Shown here in pieces: positions 56,705 through 64,000 of a stretch of 64,000 nt of DNA. The stretch is from NCBI GenBank assembly GCA_021741155.1, contig JAIOYP010000007.1:55216-119215 (forward strand). Direction: 5' to 3'. The DNA comes from Flavobacteriales bacterium (GTDB taxonomy: Bacteria > Bacteroidota > Bacteroidia > UBA10329). The stretch's first letter is position 1; each line of letters begins with the position of its first letter. A program made the translations under genes and the position numbers. The notes beneath the pieces are model-generated. The model was not told the origin of the DNA. It did no database searches and worked only from the letters and a program-made list of their open reading frames with translations.

Positions 56705-58231
56705 ATGAAATTTCAAGTTAGTCTTTTCCTGATACTCTTCTGCTTCGTTGGCCAAACGGTTGGTCAGGAAATGGAATACGTCAAGTTTAAGTACGAAAGC
56801 GGAGTTGTTTCTAGCGAAGGATATATGCTGGACGGAAAGCCTGAGGCTTACTGGAAAACGTTTTACGATGATGGAACCTTGAAATCCGAAGGTAATCGTT
56901 TGAACCACGAACTTGATAGTCTGTGGAAATTCTATGCGCCAACTGGAATTATTTCTCAGAGTATTTCGTACCAAAACGGTAAGAAAAATGGCTTGAGAAA
57001 GTCGCATTTCGAGGATGGAATTATCCAAAAAGAAGAAGAATTTGCCAATGATGTTTTGGTAGGAACCATCCGAAGCTTTTATCCATCAGGGAAATTGCTG
57101 GAAACCATTCCGTTGGATACGTTGGGAAGAGGAAAAGAACAAGGTTTTGGTTATGAGTTTGCTGAAGATGATGGCCGCATCACGGCCGTTGTTGAATACA
57201 GAAATGGTTTTGTAGCAGGTCGAGAACGCATCAACAGAAAAGACAAGTTCAATCAAAAGCAAGGATTATGGAGAGAGTTCTATCCAAGTCTTTCAACCAA
57301 AGTTGAAGGGAGATATAGTAACGATAAGAAGAACGGGTACTTCAAAACCTATGATGAAGAAGGTAATCTGGTGGAAACCTTAAAGTATGTGGATGGTATT
57401 TTGATTCCAGATCCTGAGGAATTGGCCAAACTGGACATCAAGAGAGAGTATCATCCTAATGCTCAAGTAAGGTCAGTGGGTAGTTATAATAAAGGTGTCA
57501 AGGAAGGAGTGCATCGGGAATACACTCCTGAAGGTGTAGTTTCTGCGGCAAAAATTTACAGCAAGGGAAAAATTATTGGTGAAGGAATTGTGGATGCCGA
57601 AGGAAGGCGTCAGGGTCCGTGGAAGGAGTTCTACGAAACTGGTGAATTAAGAAGTGAAGGCAAATACAAGGATGGAAAACGTGAGGGAGATTGGTTGTTT
57701 TACTACCGTGATGGTAAGGAAGAGCAGCGCGGTACTTATCATAAAGGAAAACCAGATGGTAATTGGAAATGGACATATAATAACGGCCAAACTTGGCGTG
57801 AAGAAATCTTTTATGATGGATTAGAGGAAGGTCTGGCCATAGAATACAATGACACAGGAAAAGTTGTTTCTAAAGGCAGTTATTTATCAGGAGAAAAGGA
57901 AGGTGCTTGGTTTCAAGATTTAGGTGATGACCGAGAAGAAGGAACTTATGTTGCTGGGCAACGTAATGGGCAGTGGAAAAGCTATTTTCTTAGTGGTAAA
58001 ATCAAGTTTGAAGGTAAATTTGAACAAGGAGCCGAGAATGGAAGACATTCGTACTACTTCGAAAGTGGTCAAGTTCAAGAAACGGGAAGCTTTAAATTTG
58101 GTTTAAAGGAGGGAGATTGGTATTCCTATAATGAAGAGGGAATTGAAACACGGGTGGTTACCTACAAGCAAGGAGAAACCATAAAAGTGGATGGTGAAAA
58201 AGTAGTGCAAGCAGAGAAAGAGGATGAGTAG
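56705..58231 (+). CDS. Secreted MORN/YwqK-like repeat protein
   Basis: About 508 residues from ATG 56705 (MKFQVSLFLILFC); the ATG at 56681 adds eight residues. A signal peptide ending VGQ is followed by more than a dozen MORN-like/YwqK units of about 23 residues (FYDDGTLKSEGN, YYRDGKEEQRGTYHKGKPDGNW, YNNGQTWREEIFYDGLEEG and similar). MORN repeats bind membranes or partner proteins. Its stop overlaps the kinase start, so it is the first gene of an operon with a two-component system. It may be a sensor partner or a regulated output; sequence cannot decide. Confidence 0.85.
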   Translation: MKFQVSLFLILFCFVGQTVGQEMEYVKFKYESGVVSSEGYMLDGKPEAYWKTFYDDGTLKSEGNRLNHELDSLWKFYAPTGIISQSISYQNGKKNGLRKSHFEDGIIQKEEEFANDVLVGTIRSFYPSGKLLETIPLDTLGRGKEQGFGYEFAEDDGRITAVVEYRNGFVAGRERINRKDKFNQKQGLWREFYPSLSTKVEGRYSNDKKNGYFKTYDEEGNLVETLKYVDGILIPDPEELAKLDIKREYHPNAQVRSVGSYNKGVKEGVHREYTPEGVVSAAKIYSKGKIIGEGIVDAEGRRQGPWKEFYETGELRSEGKYKDGKREGDWLFYYRDGKEEQRGTYHKGKPDGNWKWTYNNGQTWREEIFYDGLEEGLAIEYNDTGKVVSKGSYLSGEKEGAWFQDLGDDREEGTYVAGQRNGQWKSYFLSGKIKFEGKFEQGAENGRHSYYFESGQVQETGSFKFGLKEGDWYSYNEEGIETRVVTYKQGETIKVDGEKVVQAEKEDE

Positions 58232-60056
58232 TGTGAAGTTAGATCAGAGTTCAACTCGCTATCAGATTCTGATAGAGAATCTTCCTGTTGGAGTTTTAAT
58301 AATCAATAACGAAAGGATTGATTATGCAAACCCGCATGCGCTCAAATTGCTTGGAATTACTGAAGGCCAAGTGTCAAAGTTAAAGCCGGTACAGTTCTTA
58401 CATCCTTCATATAATAATGAATTTGATTTATTACTTAATGGAATAAGAGCTGGGAAACAACCAGGTTTTATTGAGTTAAAAATAAGGAAGGTTGATACAA
58501 ACGCTATTCTAGATATTGAAACGAGTGGTGCGCTTTTGGATGATGGATCGGTTCAGTTACTTATCCATGATATTTCTACCAGAAAGCAGCTGGCTCGTGA
58601 GCAATTAAGGGCCCAAATTGCGGAAGAAACGAATCTGCAACTTCAGCGGGAAATTATTGAACGAAGCAAAGCCGAGAAGGAACTTCGGCAAGCTCAGGAA
58701 TATGCAAGGAGTATCATTGATAGTTCGTTGGATATGATTGTAGCAACTGATATTGACTACAACATAAATGAATTCAACTCAGCTGCGGAGGCAACTTTCG
58801 GTTATTCTCGTGGAGAGGTAATGGGGCAGCCTTTGTCCATACTATTTTCGGATAATCAGGAAATGACTAAGGTCGTTGAGCGTATTAATGATGTAGGCTC
58901 GTTAGCAAATGAAATTATTAATAGAAAGAAAGACGGTACGTTTTTCATATCCTTTTTGTCTGCTTCTGTCATCAAAAATGAGAAAGGAGAAACCGTTGGT
59001 GCCATGGGTGTCTCGCGAGACATTACAGCACTTAAAAAAGCAGAAGAGGAACTTCGTTTAAGCGAAGAACGCCATCGAGCAATCTATGACCAAGCATATA
59101 TTGGGATAGCAAGAATAGCAAAAATGGGACGTTTCCTTCTTGTGAATGAACGCCTCTGTGATATGCTAGACTATACAGCAGATGAGTTATACAAGAAAAC
59201 GTTTTACGAGTTAGGTGTTCAGGAAGAAGTTGAAGAAAGCCTTGTTGACTGGGATCAGTTATTGAGTGGAAAAATCAAAAATTTCTCGCGGGAACAAACT
59301 TACGTCAGGAAGGACGGGGAGTTGTTAAGTGCTAACGTCACGGTATCGTTAGTTCGAGATTCTAACGATAGTCCTAATTATTTCGTTGCTGTTTTCGAGG
59401 ATATAACTGAACGTAAGGAATACGAAAAGCAATTAGAGGAATCAATCAAGGAGAAAGAGGTTCTTCTAAAGGAGGTTCATCATCGTGTAAAGAATAATAT
59501 GCAGGTGATTTCAAGCATTCTCAATTTGCAGTCTTCTTATATTGATGATGAAACAGCCTTGGGTATTCTTCGAGAAAGCCAAGACAGGATAAAATCAATG
59601 TCTTTTGTTCACGAAAGTCTTTATCAAAGTAAGACGTTATCTGAGGTTAATTTCTCTGAATATATTCAAAATATTGCGCGAAATTTGTTTCATTCTTACG
59701 GAAGACCAGAAGGTGGTTTGACACTCGATTTTGATTTGGAGGAGTTATATCTCAATCTTGATACTTCAATTCCTTGTGGGCTTATCATCAACGAAGTAGT
59801 ATCTAATTCTTTGAAGTATGCGTTTAGAGGAAGAGAGAAGGGTGTGATAAGAATAGAATTTTCTAAACTTGCGGATGGTAAACTGAAACTTATTGTTAGT
59901 GATGACGGTATAGGTTTACCTGACAATTTTGATATTGAAAATGCTGAATCTCTCGGTTTGCAGTTGGTAACTACATTAGTAACTCAAATTACTGGTGATT
60001 TAAATATCGATTCCACTAATGGGACTCGGTTTAATATTGTGTTCAAAGAACAATAA
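58224..60056 (+). CDS. Soluble PAS sensor histidine kinase, HisKA_2 type
   Basis: 610 residues with no membrane segment. Three PAS domains lie at about 14-120, 155-270 and 280-400, then HisKA_2 (about 410-490) with LLKEVHHRVKNNMQ (phospho-acceptor His 419 or 420) and an HATPase (about 500-610) with INEVVSNSLKYAF and SDDGIGLPDN. It has no receiver of its own. It overlaps the MORN stop by 8 nt and lies 2 nt before the LytTR gene, so it presumably phosphorylates that regulator from the cytoplasm. Confidence 0.92.
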   Translation: MSSVKLDQSSTRYQILIENLPVGVLIINNERIDYANPHALKLLGITEGQVSKLKPVQFLHPSYNNEFDLLLNGIRAGKQPGFIELKIRKVDTNAILDIETSGALLDDGSVQLLIHDISTRKQLAREQLRAQIAEETNLQLQREIIERSKAEKELRQAQEYARSIIDSSLDMIVATDIDYNINEFNSAAEATFGYSRGEVMGQPLSILFSDNQEMTKVVERINDVGSLANEIINRKKDGTFFISFLSASVIKNEKGETVGAMGVSRDITALKKAEEELRLSEERHRAIYDQAYIGIARIAKMGRFLLVNERLCDMLDYTADELYKKTFYELGVQEEVEESLVDWDQLLSGKIKNFSREQTYVRKDGELLSANVTVSLVRDSNDSPNYFVAVFEDITERKEYEKQLEESIKEKEVLLKEVHHRVKNNMQVISSILNLQSSYIDDETALGILRESQDRIKSMSFVHESLYQSKTLSEVNFSEYIQNIARNLFHSYGRPEGGLTLDFDLEELYLNLDTSIPCGLIINEVVSNSLKYAFRGREKGVIRIEFSKLADGKLKLIVSDDGIGLPDNFDIENAESLGLQLVTTLVTQITGDLNIDSTNGTRFNIVFKEQ

Positions 60057-60058
60057 TC

Positions 60059-60811
60059 ATGGCGAAAACAAGTGTACTGGTTGTCGAAGACGAAAGTATC
60101 GTTGCGAAGGATATTCAGAACAGTCTGAAGAAGTTAGGGTACTCGGTTCCGGGTGTTGAGAATTCAGGTGAAGGGGCTATTGAAGCTGCTGGCCAGCACC
60201 GTCCGGATCTTATTCTTATGGATATAATGCTTAAAGGAGAAGTCAGTGGTATTGAAGCTGCGGCACAGATTAAGGACCGCTATCAGATTCCTGTAATATT
60301 TCTTACTGCGTATGCCGATGAAAGCACTTTAAGCAAGGCTAAAGTCACAGAACCTTATGGATACATTATCAAACCATTCAAGGAAATTGATTTGCATACG
60401 TCTATTGAAATGGCTTTGTACAAGCATGGTAAAGAGCAAGAGGTTAAGAAGGAAAGAGACCTTTATTCCTCTATCGTTTTAGATAAGTCTGCTGATGATT
60501 GCATTTTCGTAAAATCCAATAGTCGGTTGGTTAAAGTGAAGACCAAGGATATTTATTACGTTGAAGCTCTAAAAGATTACGTAATCATCCATGCTAAGGA
60601 TTCAAAGTTTACAGTGCATTCAACGATGAAAGATATGTTGTCTAAATTGTCAACTAGCGAATTCCTTCGTGTTCATCGCTCTTTCATTGTGAGGGTTGAT
60701 AAGATAGTTGCTATTGAGCAAAGCAATCTTGTTATGGAGGATGAGAAGAAAATTATTCCAGTAGGTGGTTCTTATCGTGATGAGCTTAATAGTAGGCTGA
60801 AATTCGTTTAA
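60059..60811 (+). CDS. LytTR-family response regulator
   Basis: 250 residues. A complete receiver (1-120) has Glu10-Asp11, phospho-acceptor Asp55 (LILMDIML), Thr83 and Lys105, so it is fit for phosphorylation, in contrast to the degenerate receiver at 27651. A LytTR DNA-binding domain (about 145-250) has YYVEALKDYVIIHAKDSKF and LRVHRSFIVRVDKI. It is probably the output of the HisKA_2 kinase just upstream. Such pairs in Bacteroidota control surface and metabolic genes; targets are unknown. Confidence 0.93.
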   Translation: MAKTSVLVVEDESIVAKDIQNSLKKLGYSVPGVENSGEGAIEAAGQHRPDLILMDIMLKGEVSGIEAAAQIKDRYQIPVIFLTAYADESTLSKAKVTEPYGYIIKPFKEIDLHTSIEMALYKHGKEQEVKKERDLYSSIVLDKSADDCIFVKSNSRLVKVKTKDIYYVEALKDYVIIHAKDSKFTVHSTMKDMLSKLSTSEFLRVHRSFIVRVDKIVAIEQSNLVMEDEKKIIPVGGSYRDELNSRLKFV

Positions 60812-60935
60812 ACATTTGTAAATCAGCTAATTGAGTTCGTTATTTTCTTGGCTTAATTGGAGACCGTTTTAAGCGTGGTTCTCAATTATTTCGATTATTA
60901 CCCTCACGTCATTAATAAAATGCGCCTACAGGGCT

Positions 60936-61850
60936 TTAAAGGGCTTTTTTAAAGACATAAGTGACACTCGAGCAGTTCTTAGTTGCTACAATTGTCTTTA
61001 TGTTTGAATATGAGCCAAACAAGAAGGCTCTTATCCATCCAAACGCTGTTTTGAGTATTCCTGGATTACTTATGTTTTTTTCGCTCAGCAAACTGACGTA
61101 ATAAGAGTCAAACCACATTGGCTTTATTTCGTGCAGTAGAAAGCCATTTGCCGACATCAAGGTTTCTAAAGTTGCCGGGTTGAAATGATATAGGTGACGT
61201 GGTACATCATAAGCTGCCCAATCGGTTTGGTAGTAAGAAGCATCGAATGATGTATGGTTCGGAACAGCTATTACTAAAATACCATCATTTTTTAAGATGC
61301 GGTGAAATTCTTTGATGGTCTCATTTAAACGATGCACATGCTCTAATACATGCCATAAGGTAATTACTGATTTTGACTCTGTTCCTACTTCGGGTAGTTG
61401 ACCCACCAAGTTTATTTTGGAGTTCTTTTCTTCTATTTTCTTTCTCGCGTTTCCGTCAGGTTCGTATGCAGAAACTGTCCAATTATTCTGCACTAGTTCA
61501 TTTGAAAAGTCACCACTTCCTGCACCATAATCCAAGATGTTTTTTTCGTTGGATAGTGATTCAAGCGTCTTTCTTTTCTGTTTAAGTGTGTAACGTTTTA
61601 CTATTCCGTATAGTGTAAAAAGTAGTCCAGAATTAGTGTCGGTATGTGAGACATATTCGGGACTATCATAGTATTTACCAATCGCTAATTCATCAGGTCT
61701 TGGATTGGTGAAAAGAAGCTTACATGAGGTACATTCTACCAAGTAAAACGCATCTTTCGAATACGTGTAATCGATGCAGGAAAGGATGTTTTTAAAGGAA
61801 TCATGCCCGCAGGATGGACATGATTGAAGTGTTTCTAAAGAATGTTCCAC
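60936..61850 (-). CDS. Zinc-ribbon class I SAM methyltransferase
   Basis: 304 residues starting GTG 61850. CPSCGHDSF and CTSCKLLFTNPRPDE form an N-terminal zinc ribbon (about 11-47), and the Rossmann part has ILDYGAGSGDFS (about 108-119), LWHVLEHV and GILVIAVPNH. The layout is common among methyltransferases acting on glycan, lipid or small-molecule acceptors; the substrate is not visible. Its start codon lies inside a parS-like site and its beginning overlaps the mnmG stop region closely (6 nt apart). Confidence 0.85.
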   Translation of the reverse strand: MEHSLETLQSCPSCGHDSFKNILSCIDYTYSKDAFYLVECTSCKLLFTNPRPDELAIGKYYDSPEYVSHTDTNSGLLFTLYGIVKRYTLKQKRKTLESLSNEKNILDYGAGSGDFSNELVQNNWTVSAYEPDGNARKKIEEKNSKINLVGQLPEVGTESKSVITLWHVLEHVHRLNETIKEFHRILKNDGILVIAVPNHTSFDASYYQTDWAAYDVPRHLYHFNPATLETLMSANGFLLHEIKPMWFDSYYVSLLSEKNISNPGILKTAFGWIRAFLFGSYSNIKTIVATKNCSSVTYVFKKAL

Positions 61851-61858
61851 GTGAAACT
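61843..61858. promoter_or_regulatory. parS-like site, 15 of 16
   Basis: TGTTCCACGTGAAACT differs from the consensus TGTTNCACGTGAAACA only in the last base. It covers the GTG of the methyltransferase and two bases of the mnmG stop codon, so it would have to work without disturbing either frame. Confidence 0.6.
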
Positions 61859-63725
61859 ATTTACCTAAATGAACGAGTAAAACGGATATATCAGAAGGAG
61901 AAACTCCGCTTATTCTGGAGGCTTGACCAATTGACTTTGGTCTAATCTTAGTTAGTTTTTGCCTTGCTTCTGCTGAGAGTGATTCAAGCTTATTATAGTC
62001 GAAGTCAAGTTTGAGGTTGATTCCTTCGAAACGAAGAATCTTATCGGCTGAATCCTGTTCTTTCTGTATGTAACCACTGTACTTCGCCTGGATTTCTACT
62101 TGCTCAATTACTTCTAGGTTATTGCTTACTGAGTGTACAATTTTAGCAACAGATGGAATTTCGTTTATCATCGAAGGAAGATCAATTTCAGGTCTAGAGA
62201 TTAACGAATATGCTCGAAGTTTTTGCTTCACAGAATTGCTATTTCTGTTAGTTAAGTAAGGATTGCTTTCTTCTGTTTCTAAACTGTGTTTACCAAGTAG
62301 CTTTTCAATTGCGGCCACGTCTTGAACTTTGGTTTCCATTCGTTTCAAGCTTTCCTCTGAAGCCAAACCAAGGTTGTGGCCAAGTGCGGTAAGGCGGACG
62401 TCTGCGTTGTCTTGTCTTAGAAGAATGCGGTGTTCTGCACGCGATGTAAACATGCGGTAAGGCTCTTCAGTCCCTTTGGTTATAAGATCATCAATAAGCA
62501 CACCGATATAAGCCTGAGACCGCGTTAAAATGAACGGTTCTTTGTCTGAAGTTGTTTGATGTGCATTTATTCCAGCCATCAGTCCCTGACATGCAGCTTC
62601 TTCGTACCCAGTAGTTCCGTTGATTTGTCCAGCGAAGAAGAGGTTTTTAGTAAGCTTAGTTTCTAATGTATGGGTCAACTGAGTTGGTGGAAAATAGTCA
62701 TACTCGATAGCATATCCTGGACGGAACATTTTCGCATTCTCCATTCCAGGAATGTGCCGTAATGCCTCGTATTGTACGTCTTCTGGTAACGAAGTGGAAA
62801 AACCATTTAGGTAAACTTCAACCGTATCCCATCCTTCTGGTTCAACGAAAAGTTGGTGGCGATTCTTGTCTGAAAAACGTTCAATTTTATCTTCAATGGA
62901 GGGACAGTATCTCGGACCTATTCCTTGTATTCTACCGGAAAACATTGGAGATTTTTCAAACCCACCTCGTAGGATATCATGAACGGTATCATTTGTATAG
63001 GCCAAATGACAGCTTCGTTGGTGGGTCAGTTTTGGAGTGTCGGTGAATGAGAATTTGCTTGGATTTTCATCTCCTGGCTGCTCTTCCATTACCGAGTAAT
63101 TGATGGATCTTCCATCAAGCCTTGGAGGAGTTCCAGTCTTCATTCTACCGCTTTCAAACCCGAGTTGGTTGAGGTTTTCTGTGAGTCCAGTTGCTGCCTT
63201 TTCTGCACTTCTTCCTCCGCCAAAATTCTTTTCGCCAATATGTATTAGTCCATTGAGGAATGTACCGTTAGTGAGTACAACAGCTTTACAACGGAATTCA
63301 ATTCCCAAGGAGGTTTTAACTCCGCAAACCGTTTCGTTTTCAACGATTAGTTCATTAACCGTGTCTTGCCAGAAGTCAAGGTTTTCGGTTCGCTCAAGCA
63401 TCATTCGCCATTCATAAGCGAATTTGTAACGGTCGTTTTGAGACCGTGGACTCCACATAGCTGGACCTTTTGAACGGTTTAGCATTCGGAATTGTATCAT
63501 CGATTTATCAGATACTATTCCAGAATAGCCGCCTAGTGCGTCTATTTCCCTTACGATTTGTCCTTTAGCAACACCTCCCATTGCTGGGTTGCAGGACATT
63601 TGGCCGATGGTGGCCATGTTCATGGTAATGAGTAAGGTTTTTGACCCAAGGTTGGCAGCAGCAGCAGCAGCTTCACAGCCAGCATGTCCACCTCCAACGA
63701 CAATTACATCATAATGCTTCTGCAT
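61857..63725 (-). CDS. mnmG: tRNA uridine-34 5-carboxymethylaminomethyl synthesis enzyme MnmG (GidA)
   Basis: 622 residues, the usual length. It has the FAD-binding VVGGGHAGCEAAAAAANLG near the start, SCNPAMGGVAKG, the MnmG hallmark GTPPRLDGRSI, and GQINGTTGYEEAACQG (the flavin/Cys region). With MnmE it makes the wobble-uridine modification of several tRNAs. A MnmG gene next to ybeY is a pattern I recall from other Bacteroidota, and mnmG often lies near oriC. Two parS-like sites bracket it. Confidence 0.97.
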   Translation of the reverse strand: MQKHYDVIVVGGGHAGCEAAAAAANLGSKTLLITMNMATIGQMSCNPAMGGVAKGQIVREIDALGGYSGIVSDKSMIQFRMLNRSKGPAMWSPRSQNDRYKFAYEWRMMLERTENLDFWQDTVNELIVENETVCGVKTSLGIEFRCKAVVLTNGTFLNGLIHIGEKNFGGGRSAEKAATGLTENLNQLGFESGRMKTGTPPRLDGRSINYSVMEEQPGDENPSKFSFTDTPKLTHQRSCHLAYTNDTVHDILRGGFEKSPMFSGRIQGIGPRYCPSIEDKIERFSDKNRHQLFVEPEGWDTVEVYLNGFSTSLPEDVQYEALRHIPGMENAKMFRPGYAIEYDYFPPTQLTHTLETKLTKNLFFAGQINGTTGYEEAACQGLMAGINAHQTTSDKEPFILTRSQAYIGVLIDDLITKGTEEPYRMFTSRAEHRILLRQDNADVRLTALGHNLGLASEESLKRMETKVQDVAAIEKLLGKHSLETEESNPYLTNRNSNSVKQKLRAYSLISRPEIDLPSMINEIPSVAKIVHSVSNNLEVIEQVEIQAKYSGYIQKEQDSADKILRFEGINLKLDFDYNKLESLSAEARQKLTKIRPKSIGQASRISGVSPSDISVLLVHLGK

Positions 63726-63736
63726 AGTTCGAAACT

Positions 63737-63752
63737 TGTTTCACGTGGAACA
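63737..63752. promoter_or_regulatory. parS site, perfect consensus
   Basis: Minus-strand TGTTCCACGTGAAACA matches the ParB-binding consensus TGTTNCACGTGAAACA at all 16 positions. It lies 11 nt upstream of the mnmG ATG, where bound ParB could also affect its transcription. Confidence 0.7.
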
Positions 63753-63787
63753 ACTCTAAGTTCTTGACAACCAAAAGGTTGTAAAAC

Positions 63788-64000
63788 CTAAAAGGAGCGC
63801 GAAGATAGGTAAAAATCCTCTTTTTCGGTCATTTGCTCTTTCGCTGAAGCGGTCTTGTCTGTATATCCAAGCAAATGAAGTGTTCCGTGTACCATTATTC
63901 TGTGCAGTTCATCAATCATTTGTACACCAAAAGAGTTAGCGTTTTCTTCTACTCTGTCAATGCTAATAAAGATGTCTCCCGAGACGTGTACACCTTCGCT
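63788..64000 (-). CDS. ybeY: Endoribonuclease YbeY, C-terminal part only (runs off right edge)
   Basis: The last 70 residues are in the window. The zinc motif is HGTLHLLGYTD instead of the usual HxxxHxxGYxH, with Asp at the third-ligand position; the preceding GDIFISIDRVEENA also fits. Bacteroidota homologues have similar GYxDK sequences, as I recall. YbeY processes 16S rRNA 3' ends and matures or checks 70S ribosomes. It lies upstream of mnmG on the same strand with 62 nt between. The 5' end is outside the window, so the start cannot be judged. Confidence 0.85.
   Translation of the reverse strand, partial: SEGVHVSGDIFISIDRVEENANSFGVQMIDELHRIMVHGTLHLLGYTDKTASAKEQMTEKEDFYLSSRSF

Noticed and set aside
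1..64000. CRISPR arrays, IS elements, prophage genes, tRNA or rRNA
   Set aside because: No regularly spaced repeats, transposase or integrase motifs, cloverleaf or rRNA-like stretches were seen in any gap, though small RNAs cannot be ruled out by eye.

Overview
The window looks like a chromosomal segment of a gliding-type Bacteroidota bacterium, probably order Flavobacteriales. The evidence is gldH (47017-47490), three secreted proteins with Por/T9SS C-terminal sorting tails plus a broken fourth tail, a CarboxypepD-regulatory-type TonB receptor, and several matches to the Bacteroidota promoter (TTG, 19-20 nt, TAnnTTTG). I see no IS element, prophage, CRISPR array, rRNA or tRNA. The family-level placement is a guess.

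Layout. 1-2465 (-): MMPL/RND exporter overlapping the 5' end of rfbA, which runs off the left edge. 2625-5414 (+): desaturase, a very small Cys/Lys-rich protein, an alpha/beta hydrolase and a 4'-phosphopantetheinyl transferase. 5460-10972: a frameshifted T9SS tail, two T9SS cargo proteins, an acyltransferase and an MFS exporter. 11023-12869 (-): two tandem OmpA-family lipoproteins, each with its own terminator. 12974-16412 (-): a four-gene operon (family protein, DEDDy exonuclease, lipoprotein, fused DppD-DppF ATPase). 16525-26663: lipoprotein, DAGAT-like acyltransferase, two uncharacterised envelope proteins, TonB receptor, PhoX-like protein, T9SS cargo protein bracketed by a diverged direct repeat, a small acidic protein, a strong hairpin and a MORN/YwqK-like protein. 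26776-31920: aldose-epimerase-like gene, a degenerate receiver plus five-PAS protein without a kinase, and lepA.

31926-50106 is one long minus-strand block. It starts with holB, ricT, gldH and pbp1A, then continues with almost no gaps into scoA, two GT-C membrane glycosyltransferases, scoB, and a further alternation of polyprenyl-phosphate GT2 and GT-C enzymes. A separately promoted AAA ATPase follows. The two subunits of one CoA transferase are thus separated by two glycosyltransferase genes inside an overlapping gene array. This array (five GT-C, two GT2, CoA transferase, PBP1A, GldH) is my best candidate for an undescribed envelope-glycan system.

50189-64000: M42 peptidase, phasin-like protein, UbiB-type kinase, DUF445 protein, M28 peptidase, rpiB, then an operon of a secreted MORN-repeat protein, a soluble HisKA_2 kinase and a LytTR regulator. 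At the right edge are a methyltransferase, mnmG and the 3' part of ybeY. mnmG is bracketed by two 16-bp ParB-binding (parS) sites, one a perfect match to the consensus, which suggests the segment may lie near the chromosome origin.

Several genes have a TAnnTTTG box ending only 4-6 nt before the start codon, implying leaderless or nearly leaderless mRNAs.
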